Shown: positions 35,001-45,038 of the stretch, one piece after another
Position numbering within the stretch: the stretch's first letter is position 1
Layout: every line of letters starts with the position of its first letter
Assembly: GCA_950097015.1 (NCBI GenBank)
Contig: CATNEN010000007.1
Location: 12,735,001 to 12,799,000 of the forward strand
Reading direction: 5' to 3'
Source: Macrostomum hystrix
Taxonomy: Eukaryota > Platyhelminthes > Macrostomidae
DNA: 64,000 nt
Notes under the pieces: generated by a model
What the model was told of the DNA's origin: nothing
Seen by the model: the letters and a program-made list of their open reading frames with translations, nothing else
The model's database searches: none
Position numbers and translations under genes: made by a program

Positions 35001-36370
35001 CTGTCACTCACCCGCCTGTTGATCAGCCGCGGTGCCAGCACCGGCCTGACAGTCTCCAGCCTCGCCCACACCGGCAGCGGAAACCCCCTGCAGGCGCCAG
35101 CCCCGTTCTCTGCGGCCACTCGACCGAGCAAGCTGAGCCTGGAGTCCGACCACCTCAGTGTCGAATTCGACCCCGCCACCGGCCTCCCAACAGAACTGAG
35201 CAACAAGAAGCTCGGCGGCCGCCACTTGCCGCTGAACGTCAAACTTTTTACTTACGGCGCCCGCGGTGGAGGCGAGCGCAGCGGCGCCTACCTGTTCCTG
35301 CCTGACGGGCCCGGCCAGCCCGCGGCCGACCAGCCCGGCCCCGTCACCAAGGTGTCCGGCCCGCTTGTGTCCGAAGTGCACCGCCAGGGCCGCTTCGCCC
35401 GCACCGTCACGCGGCTCTACGCGAATCCGGACTCGGCGCAGGGCGCCGCCCTGGAGTTCGAGAACCTCGCCGACGTGCGCGGCAACTCAAATCTGGAGGT
35501 GGCTGTTAGGCTAGACACAGGTCTCGGCCAGCGGACCTTCTACTCGGACATCAACTGCCTGCAGCTGGCTAAGCGCATCTATTGGGACAAGCTCCCGTTG
35601 CAGGCCAATGTCTATCCCATGCCTTGCCAGGCCTTCATGCAGGTAAGAGGCTGTTGTGTTTTTCGGTCTTATGAATCTGTTGTGTGCATCAGTCTGTTAT
35701 CCACGCCTTTGAAACTCCCCTCACCTCCATGCAGTCCAACGGAGTTCGCCTCTCGGTGGTTGCAGCCCAGCCCATGGGGGTGCACAGCCCAGCCAGTGGC
35801 AGTCTGGAGCTATTCCTGGACCGCACCCTGGCACAGGATGACGGCCTTGGCCTGGCTCAGGGCGTAGCCGACAACCGACCAACCCCCAGCGCCTTCCGCC
35901 TGCTGCTGGAGTCCGCCTCCGGCCCAGCCGATGCCGACGGAGACCTCGGCTTCCCCAGCGCACTGGCCACCCTAAGCCTGGACGCGCTGCTGCATCCGCC
36001 CGTGTCCATGAGCTCCGCCCGGCCGGCTGCGGACACCGAGCTGACCGGCTCCCCCGGCCGTTTAGCGCTCACTCCGTCTGCCGGCCTGCCCTGCGATCTG
36101 CACCTGCTCAACCTGCGCACCCTGCACAATGAGCGCACGGCCCAGCTGGCCCTGCATAGGCGCGGCGTCACCTGCGCCTTCCCCCTCACCACCGACGAGT
36201 GCCGCGTTGCAGCCTCCGCCTCCGTGCCCCTGGCCGGCCTCTTCTCCGACCTTTCGCTGCTGTCCGCCCGACGGAAGTCGCTCAGCCTGCTATACGACTA
36301 CGGGCCGATCAACGAGGCTCTGACTGTGGCGCCCATGGAAATTGAGACCGCGGAGGTGGAGCTGGGCTGA
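32067..36370 (+). CDS. MAN2A: Golgi alpha-mannosidase II (GH38)
   Basis: Five exons: 32067-32609, 32752-33757, 33850-34060, 34544-35642, 35735-36370; all junctions keep frame, giving 1,164 residues (human about 1,144). The acceptor CCCTTGTTTCAG ends 14 bases before the ATG. Type II membrane anchor at about 6-25, then a Gln-containing stem. The GH38 catalytic domain has zinc-site HSHNDPGW (205-212), nucleophile in IDPFGHS (Asp about 321), [36 protein letters not shown] and [13 protein letters not shown]. The enzyme removes two mannoses from GlcNAcMan5GlcNAc2 in the medial Golgi, committing N-glycans to complex type. [10 protein letters not shown]-like and [14 protein letters not shown] strings point to MAN2A rather than the lysosomal enzyme. 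Intron 3 contains a 22-bp repeat. Confidence 0.97.
34087..34395. repeat. 22-bp degenerate repeat in MAN2A intron 3
   Basis: Units such as CACTCTGAGCTGCATACGCTGT and CACTCTAAGCTACATGGTCTGT, about 12-14 copies with considerable divergence and interruptions toward the end. Confidence 0.85.
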
Positions 36371-37124
36371 GCTGGGCTGGGCTGCCCCGGTGCAGCAGGC
36401 ATTTCTTTTTCCTCTGCCCACACCTCCGATAGGGTCAGTCCCTGACACATGACTCAGATCGGGTCAAAAAATGCCACTACAATTCAGTAGCTATTTGTTG
36501 TTATCTTTCTTGAGCGAAGCGTTACAAAAATTAAAATTTAGTTTTTTTTTCTATTTGCTCTGCTGCAGCTAATATGGCACGAGTATTTACTATTCAAATG
36601 TACACTCTAGTATTGATCGGTCCCCGTTTGTCTGCTGCACCCCAGATTGCCTTGGTTTTTGTTCATTTTTAGTACTATTTCCTTGGGCCGGTTCGCTGTT
36701 GTTTTGACCTCTATTTCACCTGCTCCCGCCTGACACGCCTGTCCGTGCCAAACTGCTCGGCCTCAGCAATTGTCTACCCTGAGCCACAGCAAGCTGGGCT
36801 CCACAATCTGAGCTTTTCTTCTTTGCTGCCTTGTCTCTGTGTACTTTGCGTACCTAGCGTTAATTATCACCTGCTGCTTCTGTAATTAGCTGTGCTTTTT
36901 GCCTGCCTTTTAACCTTTTTGAAGCCGAAAGTGGCATAGATTCCTTGTTGACTAAATTACTTGTTGATTATATTGCAGTCCATGCAGATGTGGCTTTGAG
37001 CCTAGCAATACAACACTTCGTTCGATGAGTCACAGATGTGACAGCAGTGACATGCTTGTGGGCCACTTGCCTTTGTATTTTCATTTCACACATTTTCTCA
37101 TTAATTTCTAGGTTTGATTATGAC
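36371..37124. other. 3' flank of MAN2A, no gene seen
   Basis: The mannosidase 3'UTR. ATTAAA at about 36,530 is a possible polyadenylation signal. Confidence 0.45.
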
Positions 37125-38815
37125 TCTCAGATGTAGTAAAGACTCAGGTGCAGCAGGGACTCTCAGATGCAGCAGGGACTCTCAGATGCAGCAGGGACTC
37201 TCAGATGCAGCAGGGACTCTCAGATGCAGCAGGGACTCTCAGATGCAGCAGGGACTCTCAGATGCAGCAGGGACTCTCAGATGCAGCAGGGACTCTCAGA
37301 TGCAGCAGGGACTCTCAGATGCAGCAGGGACTCTCAGATGCAGCAGGGACTCTCAGATGCAGCAGGGACTCTCAGATGCAGCAGGGACTCTCAGATGCAG
37401 CAGGGACTCTCAGATGCAGCAGGGACTCTCAGGTGCAGCAGGGACTCTCAGATGCAGCAAGGACTCTCAGGTGCAGCAGGGACTCTCAGATGCAGCAGGG
37501 ACTCTCAGATGCAGCAGGGACTCTCAGATGCAGCAGGGACTCTCAGGTGCAGCAGGGACTCTCAGATGCAGCAGGGACTCTCAGGTGGAGCAGGGACTCT
37601 CAGATGCAGCAGGGACTCTCAGATGCAGCAGGGACTCTCAGGTGCAGCAGGGACTCTCAGGTGGAGCAGGGACTCTCAGGTGCAGCAGGGACTCTCAGGT
37701 GCAGCAGGGACTCTCAGATGCAGCAGGGACTCTCAGGTGCAGCAGGGACTCTCAGATGCAGCAGGGACTCTCAGGTGGAGCAGGGACTCTCAGGTGCAGC
37801 AGGGACTCTCAGATGCAGCAGGGACTCTCAGGCGCAGCAGGGACTCTCAGGTGCAGCAGGGACTCTCAGGTGCAGCAGGGACTCTCAGATGCAGCAGGGA
37901 CTCTCAGGTGGAGCAGGGACTCTCAGGTGGAGCAGGGACTCTCAGATGCAGCAGGGACTCTCAGGTGCAGCAGGGACTCTCAGGTGGAGCAGGCCGACTC
38001 TCAGGTGCAGCAGGGACTCTCAGGTGCAGCAGGGACTCTCAGGTGCAGCAGGGACTCTCAGGTGCAGCAGGGACTCTCAGATGCAGCAGGGACTCTCAGG
38101 TGGAGCAGGGACTCTCAGGTGGAGCAGGGACTCTCAGATGCAGCAGGGACTCTCAGATGCAGCAGGGACTCTCAGGTGCAGCAGGGACTCTCAGATGCAG
38201 CAGGGACTCTCAGGTGCAGCAGGGACTCTCAGATGCAGCAGGGACTCTCAGGTGCAGCAGGGACTCTCAGATGCAGCAGGGACTCTCAGGTGGAGCAGGG
38301 ACTCTCAGGTGCAGCAGGGACTCTCAGATGCAGCAGGGACTCTCAGGTGCAGCAGGGACTCTCAGGTGCAGCAGGGACTCTCAGGTGCAGCAGGGACTCT
38401 CAGATGCAGCAGGGACTCTCAGGTGGAGCAGGGACTCTCAGGTGGAGCAGGGACTCTCAGATGCAGCAGGGACTCTCAGGTGCAGCAGGGACTCTCAGGT
38501 GGAGCAGGCCGACTCTCAGGTGCAGCAGGGACTCTCAGGTGCAGCAGGGACTCTCAGGTGCAGCAGGGACTCTCAGGTGCAGCAGGGACTCTCAGATGCA
38601 GCAGGGACTCTCAGGTGGAGCAGGGACTCTCAGGTGGAGCAGGGACTCTCAGATGCAGCAGGGACTCTCAGGTGCAGCAGGGACTCTCAGGTGGAGCAGG
38701 CCGACTCTCAGGTGGAGCAGGGACTCTCAGATGTAGTAAAGACTCAGGTGCAGCAGGGACTCTCAGATGCAGCAGGGACTCTCAGATGTAGTAAAAACTC
38801 TCAGGTGCAGCAGGA
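37125..38815. repeat. 19-bp minisatellite, about 88 copies
   Basis: Units of GATGCAGCAGGGACTCTCA, with GGTGCAGCAGG and GGTGGAGCAGG variants. A rarer variant (GGAGCAGGCCGACTCTCAGG) occurs near 37,990, 38,500 and 38,700 in similar surroundings, so blocks have been duplicated. All three plus frames are open for over 540 codons purely because of the 19-bp period. It lies just upstream of BRK1. Confidence 0.97.
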
Positions 38816-39068
38816 ACTCTCATCGCTTTGCTTGCAGGGACTCTCATAGCTCTCACGGAGGCTCTCATTGCTCTCACAGGGACTCTCAAAGCTCTCACAG
38901 GGACTCTCCTGGCTCTCACAGAGACTCTCATAGATTTCACAGGGACTCTCATAGCTCTCACAGGGACTCTCATAGCTCTCACAGGGACTCTCATAGCTCT
39001 CACAGAGACTCTCATAGCTCTCACAGGGACTCTCATAGCTCTCACAGACTCTCATAGCTCTCACAGGA
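38816..39068. repeat. 21-bp minisatellite, about 12 copies
   Basis: Units of CTCTCACAGGGACTCTCATAG continue directly from the 19-bp array; the shared GGGACTCTCA core suggests one array grew out of the other. It ends 47 bases before the BRK1 acceptor. Confidence 0.93.
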
Positions 39069-39132
39069 CTTCCGAGTGAATCATTCGCTGGCCAGATACC
39101 ATCCTTCCCTCCCAGCCCGCAGCACAGTCGCC

Positions 39133-39402
39133 ATGTCGCACCCGAACTACATGGACCAGGTGCAGCAGGATGTTCAGCTGGACTGGAACCAGCGGGAGTA
39201 CATCGACCTAATCGGGTTCACGCTGAAGCGCATGACAGACTTCTTGAACCAGTTCGACGTGTCCTGCCGCAGCAAGATCGCCCAGCTGAATGAGAAGCTC
39301 ACCCTGCTGGAGCGGAAGGTCGACTTCATTGAGGCGCGCATCAAGAGGGACGAGCTGGTGGCGGCTGGCAAGCAGGCCGCGCCTGGTGACACCCCCAACT
39401 GA
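39133..39402 (+). CDS. BRK1: BRICK1, WAVE regulatory complex subunit
   Basis: A single exon of 89 residues. Conserved core WNQREYIDLI, DFLNQFDVSCRSKIAQLNEK and LERKVDFIEARI matches BRK1/HSPC300 over the whole family length (about 75 residues) with a short extra C-terminus (AAGKQAAPGDTPN). The protein is one long helix that forms a trimeric coiled coil with WAVE and Abi and stabilises the WAVE complex, which activates Arp2/3-driven actin branching. An acceptor (CCTTCCCTCCCAG, ending 39,115) lies 17 bases before the start in the common pattern. The codons GACCAGGTGCAGCAGGAT share a 13-base string with the upstream array unit. Confidence 0.97.
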   Translation: MSHPNYMDQVQQDVQLDWNQREYIDLIGFTLKRMTDFLNQFDVSCRSKIAQLNEKLTLLERKVDFIEARIKRDELVAAGKQAAPGDTPN

Positions 39403-39975
39403 GTCATTCAGTCACTTATGCCCTGCTCACTAGCTGACCCATTCAATAAGTGCTGCAGACTGCTCAGCTGTTTACTCATAGTAGCCTATTGTGGGCTTTG
39501 CTACCCCAGGCTGACTTGCGAGAGAACGTCTTTATCCTGTGCTGTACCCCAGTTCTATCTTGTTTATAGTATTTTACCATTAGCGGAGTTCAGGCCGAAC
39601 TTGTGTCCGCCAGTTTCATGTCAATATTCTCTTCATAGCTTTGCCTGTACAGTCTTTGCTAGCCTGTTTGGGTTTTTAAACCTGTGAATTATTTTGATAC
39701 TTCTGATTCTGCACTGCGCTGCCCGGAATGTTACACAGTATATCTAAAGCATGATTTAAATACATTGAAGCATGCCTTCTCTATACCACTGCCGCACTGC
39801 TGTTCGTCTGTTTGTCATTTCTAGACCCAACGAATTCTGCAGAATACGGGAATTGAATCCCCACTCAGGCGCACGCAGAGTCCCACTCACCTTAAGCTCG
39901 CTGCGATGGAACTAAAGTTAAAAAATGATGCAGGCCCCAGTATAGTGCAAGAACACGCTGCTCGCCGCACCCACA
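39403..39975. other. BRK1 3' flank and ZFYVE19 upstream region
   Basis: Short spacer with no reading frame of note. Confidence 0.45.
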
Positions 39976-39987
39976 GCTACCGGCCGC

Positions 39988-41166
39988 ATGTCCTGCTACG
40001 GCTGCGGCAGCCAGTATTCCCTGCTGCGGCGGGAGTACGGCTGTGACAACTGCGGCTTCTCCTACTGCTCCAGCTGCTTGGAGTCCAAGAAGCCTGTGCC
40101 CAAGCTAGGCGGCAAGCTCGGCAAGATGTGCGCCAAGTGCCTTCGACTGCAGGTCCAGCCGCCTGCCGCCCAGCAGCCGATCGAGCCGCCAGCAAACTTC
40201 GTCAAGCGAGTCGAGGCGCTGGAGGCGAGGAAGGCGCCTCCACCAAAGAAAGGCGGAGGTGGCGGTGGCTCCAGGGCGGTCGACCCGGACAAAGAGGCTC
40301 GCGATCGGCTGGAGCGGCTGAAGCAGCGACCCGGCCGGGGTCCGCCGCCCTCGGAGCAGGACCTCCGGTCTCGACTGGACGCTCTGCAGGGCCTGACAGC
40401 AGAGTCGGACGCTGGGCCAGCGGCTGGTTCTGGTTCGACACTGGAAGCGCCGCGGCCGCAGGCTTCTGAAGCGGAGCAGGTGGCAGCGCTGATTGAGTCA
40501 GCGGAGGCGCGTGCTCGCATCGACCGGGAGCGGCAGCGCGAGGCCCTCGCTCGCGACCGCCGCTTGGCGGAGCGGCTGGCTGCCCTGCGCGGAGTCGACG
40601 CCGCTGCCGCTGACGCCGCTGCCGCTGACGCCGCTGCTTCTGAAACCTCTGAAGCCGACACCAGCGCGAAGGCTGATGCGGTGGAAGCAGCAGCTGGAAA
40701 CGCCGCGGCCGGCTCTGAAGCTGATCCGAAAGCGGACGCGGATGCACTGAGCCGCGAGGCTGCAGAACTGATGCGCGGCGCTGAGGCGGAGGTCCGGGCA
40801 CTGCAGGTGGACCCCGAGCTGGCGGCTCACCTGCAACGGCGGCAGCAACAAAAGAAGAAATGCAAGCCGGGGTCCAAGGAGGCCGTAGCACCCCCGGCGG
40901 AGACCAAGTCACCGCAACCTGAGCAGATCACAGACAGCCAGGTAGAGGCGGCCATCCGGGAGGCTCTTGCAGCGCCGGACGAGGAATTCACCGACGATGA
41001 AGACCTGAGCGATACCTCCGGCGATGACGATGGCGAGCGCTGGTGTTGCATCTGCAAGGCTGATGCTGAGGTCCGCTGCCCCCAATGCATGGGCGACCTC
41101 TACTGTCGGCGCTGCTTCCGCGAAGGTCACAGCAAGGGCGACGGGCACCAGGCCCTGCCTGTCTAG
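39988..41166 (+). CDS. ZFYVE19: ZFYVE19/ANCHR abscission-checkpoint protein
   Basis: A single exon of 392 residues. The N-terminal FYVE-like zinc finger has four Cys pairs (3/6, 19/22, 27/30, 48/51) with REYGCDNCGFSYCSSC. A conserved FVKRVEALEARK follows, then helical MIM-like segments (RLERLKQ, LRSRLDALQG), an Ala-rich and acidic middle, and a C-terminal B-box-like zinc finger from about 350 (WCCICKADAEVRCPQC, then YCRRCFREGH). ANCHR retains VPS4 at the midbody and delays cytokinetic abscission; the MIM motifs bind VPS4. The acceptor CGCACCCACAG ends 11 bases before the ATG. The middle region is more Ala/Asp-rich than in vertebrates. Confidence 0.93.
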   Translation: MSCYGCGSQYSLLRREYGCDNCGFSYCSSCLESKKPVPKLGGKLGKMCAKCLRLQVQPPAAQQPIEPPANFVKRVEALEARKAPPPKKGGGGGGSRAVDPDKEARDRLERLKQRPGRGPPPSEQDLRSRLDALQGLTAESDAGPAAGSGSTLEAPRPQASEAEQVAALIESAEARARIDRERQREALARDRRLAERLAALRGVDAAAADAAAADAAASETSEADTSAKADAVEAAAGNAAAGSEADPKADADALSREAAELMRGAEAEVRALQVDPELAAHLQRRQQQKKKCKPGSKEAVAPPAETKSPQPEQITDSQVEAAIREALAAPDEEFTDDEDLSDTSGDDDGERWCCICKADAEVRCPQCMGDLYCRRCFREGHSKGDGHQALPV

Positions 41167-41451
41167 GCAGCAGTGCAGCCGCTCGCACCTGCGTGCCTTC
41201 GTGTCTTTCGACTCCATGGGACAGTTTTCTCATGCGCTCGTTGTACAGATAATGTTCATTGATACCTGCGTCATCCCTGTTTCTGAGTGTTAATATATCT
41301 GCTACGGTAGTTTTTTCCATAATTAAGGCCGTTTTGGTCCTACTTGCAGCCGCTTTTCCTCAACTTAAAAAAACTTGCTCTGTAGGTTATACCCGGTGAA
41401 TAGACTTGCTGCATTCATGTAGGTGCATTCAGGTGTGAAATAGAGATTTGC

Positions 41452-44400
41452 TGACTCATTTGTGAGATTCAGATCTGCTGTCTCATGGGTGAGATTCAGA
41501 TCTGCTGTCTCATGGGTGAGATTCAGATCTGCTGTCTCATGGGTGAGATTCAGATCTGCAGTTTCATGGCTGAGATTCAGATCTGCTGTTTCATGGGTGG
41601 GATTCAGATCTGCTGTCTCATGGGTGAAATTCAGATCTGCTGTCTCATGGGTGAGATTCAGATCTGCTGTTTCATGGGTGAGATTCAGATCTGCTGTCTC
41701 ATGGGTGAGATTCAGATCTGCTGTTTCATGGGTGAGATTCAGATCTGCTGTCTCATGGGTGAGATTCAGATCTGATGTCTCATGGGTGAGATTCAGATCT
41801 GCTGTCTCATGGGTGAGATTCAGATCTGCTGTTTCATGGGTGAGATTCAGATCTGCTGTTTCATGGGTGAGATTCAGATCTGCTGTCTCATGGGTGAGAT
41901 TCAGATCTGCTGTCTCATGGGTGAGATTCAGATCTGCTGTCTCATGGGTGAGATTCAGATCTGCTGTTTCATGGGTGAGATTCAGATCTGCTGTCTCATG
42001 GGTGAGATTCAGATCTGCTGTCTCATGGGTGAGATTCAGATCTGCTGTTTCATGGGTGAGATTCAGATCTGCTGTCTCATGGGTGAGATTCAGATTTGCT
42101 GACTCATTTCTGAGATTCAGATCTGCTGTTTCATGGGTGAGATTCAGATCTGCTGTTTCATGGGTGAGATTCAGATCTGCTGTTTCATGGGTGAGATTCA
42201 GATTTGCTGACTCATTTCTGAGATTCAGATCTGCTGTTTCATGGGTGAGATTCAGATTTGCTGACTCATTTCTGGGATTCAGATCTGCAGTTTCATGGGT
42301 GAGATTCAGATTTGCTGACTCATTTCTGAGATTCAGATCTGCAGTTTCATGGGTGAGATTCAGATTTGCTGACTCATTTCTGGGATTCAGATCTGCAGTT
42401 TCGTGGGTGAGATTCAGATCTGCTGTCTCATTTCTGAGATTCAGATTTGCTGACTCATTTCTGAGATTCAGATCTGCTGTTTCATGGGTGAGATTCAGAT
42501 TTGCTGACTCATTTCTGAGATTCAGATCTGCTGTTTCATGGGTGAGATTCAGATTTGCTGACTCATTTCTGAGATTCAGATCTGCTGTTTCATGGGTGAG
42601 ATTCAGATTTGCTGACTCATTTCTGAGATTCAGATCTGCAGTTTCATGGGTGAGATTCAGATTTGCTGACTCATTTCTGAGATTCAGATCTGCAGTTTCA
42701 TGGGTGAGATTCAGATCTGCTGTTTCATGGGTGCGATTCAGATTTGATGACTCATTTCTGGGATTCAGATCTGCTGTCTCATGGGTGCGATTCAGATTTG
42801 ATGACTCATTTCTGGGATTCAGATCTGCAGTTTCATGGGTGAGATTCAGATCTGCTGTTTCATGGGTGCGATTCAGATTTGATGACTCATTTCTGGGATT
42901 CAGATCTGCTGTTTCATGGGTGCGATTCAGATTTGATGACTCATTTCTGGGATTCAGATCTGCTGTCTCATGGGTGCGATTCAGATTTGATGACTCATTT
43001 CTGGGATTCAGATCTGCTGTTTCATGGGTGCGATTCAGATTTGATGACTCATTTCTGGGATTCAGATCTGCTGTCTCATGGGTGCGATTCAGATTTGATG
43101 ACTCATTTCTGAGATTCAGATCTGCAGTTTCATGGGTGAGATTCAGATTTGATGACTCATTTCTGGGATTCAGATGTGCAGTTTCATGGGTGAGATTCAG
43201 ATTTGATGACTCATTTCTGGGATTCAGATGTGCAGTTTCATGGGTGAGATTCAGATTTGATGACTCATTTCTGGGATTCAGATCTGCTGTTTCATGGGTG
43301 AGATTCAGATTTGATGACTCATTTCTGGGATTCAGATCTGCTGTTTCATGGGTGCGATTCAGATCTGCTGTTTCATGGGTGAGATTCAGATTTGCTGACT
43401 CATTTCTGAGATTCAGATCTGCAGTTTCATGGGTGAGATTCAGATTTGCTGACTCATTTCTGAGATTCAGATCTGCAGTTTCATGGGTGAGATTCAGATC
43501 TGCTGTTTCATGGGTGCGATTCAGATTTGATGACTCATTTCTGGGATTCAGATCTGCTGTCTCATGGGTGCGATTCAGATTTGATGACTCATTTCTGGGA
43601 TTCAGATCTGCAGTTTCATGGGTGAGATTCAGATCTGCTGTTTCATGGGTGCGATTCAGATTTGATGACTCATTTCTGGGATTCAGATCTGCTGTTTCAT
43701 GGGTGCGATTCAGATTTGATGACTCATTTCTGGGATTCAGATCTGCTGTCTCATGGGTGCGATTCAGATTTGATGACTCATTTCTGGGATTCAGATCTGC
43801 TGTTTCATGGGTGCGATTCAGATTTGATGACTCATTTCTGGGATTCAGATCTGCTGTCTCATGGGTGCGATTCAGATTTGATGACTCATTTCTGAGATTC
43901 AGATCTGCAGTTTCATGGGTGAGATTCAGATTTGATGACTCATTTCTGGGATTCAGATGTGCAGTTTCATGGGTGAGATTCAGATTTGATGACTCATTTC
44001 TGGGATTCAGATGTGCAGTTTCATGGGTGAGATTCAGATTTGATGACTCATTTCTGGGATTCAGATCTGCTGTTTCATGGGTGAGATTCAGATTTGATGA
44101 CTCATTTCTGGGATTCAGATCTGCTGTCTCATGGGTGAGATTCAGATCTGCTGTCTCATTTCTGAGATTCAGATTTGCTGACTCATTTCTGAGATTCAGA
44201 TCTGCTGTTTCATGGGTGAGATTCAGATTTGCTGACTCATTTCTGAGATTCAGATCTGCTGTTTCATGGGTGAGATTCAGATTTGATGACTCATTTCTGG
44301 GATTCAGATCTGCTGTTTCATGGGTGCGATTCAGATCTGCTGTTTCATGGGTGAGATTCAGATTTGCTGACTCATTTCTGAGATTCAGATCTGCAGTTTC

Positions 44401-44978
44401 ATGGGTGAGATTCAGATTTGCTGACTCATTTCTGAGATTCAGATCTGCAGTTTCATGGGTGAGATTCAGATCTGCTGTTTCATGGGTGCGATTCAGATTT
44501 GATGACTCATTTCTGGGATTCAGATCTGCTGTCTCATGGGTGCGATTCAGATTTGATGACTCATTTCTGAGATTCAGATCTGCAGTTTCATGGGTGAGAT
44601 TCAGATTTGATGACTCATTTCTGGGATTCAGATCTGCTGTTTCATGGGTGCGATTCAGATTTGATGACTCATTTCTGGGATTCAGATCTGCTGTCTCATG
44701 GGTGCGATTCAGATTTGATGACTCATTTCTGAGATTCAGATCTGCTGTTTCATGGGTGAGATTCAGATTTGATGACTCATTTCTGGGATTCAGATCTGCT
44801 GTTTCATGGGTGCGATTCAGATTTGCTGACTCGTTTCTGGGATTCAGATCTGCTGTTTCATGGGTGCGATTCAGATTTGATGACTCATATCTGAGATTCA
44901 GATCTGCTGTTTCATGGGTGCGATTCAGATTTGATGACTCATTTCTGAGATTCAGATCTGCTGTCTCATGGGTGAGAT
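41452..44978. repeat. 3.5-kb minisatellite of 27-bp units, about 130 copies
   Basis: Two unit types: A, GATTCAGATCTGCTGTCTCA then TGGGTGA, and B, GATTCAGATTTGCTGACTCA then TTTCTGA (or TTTGATGAC). The first 600 bases are A only; then A and B mostly alternate, giving a 54-bp dimer. A block of about 783 bp is repeated (for example 42,879-43,112 against 43,662-43,895). It is open in one plus frame for 1,187 codons, an artefact of the 27-bp period. It ends about 40 bases before the PCCA acceptor. Confidence 0.97.
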
Positions 44979-45038
44979 TAAGCCGACCTCCAAAAGCTTC
45001 GCCGTTGCCGCCTCATTCCAGCTAGACCCTCGCCTACC

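Noticed and set aside
37114-38849. Three overlapping frames of 540-560 codons
   Set aside because: All three come from the 19-bp array, whose period rotates through every frame. No single frame is favoured and the codon use is just the repeat.
41462-45025. A 1,187-codon open frame of near-identical 9-residue repeats
   Set aside because: It is exactly the 27-bp minisatellite read in one frame; the period is divisible by three so stops never arise, the translation is monotonous, and it runs into the PCCA leader.
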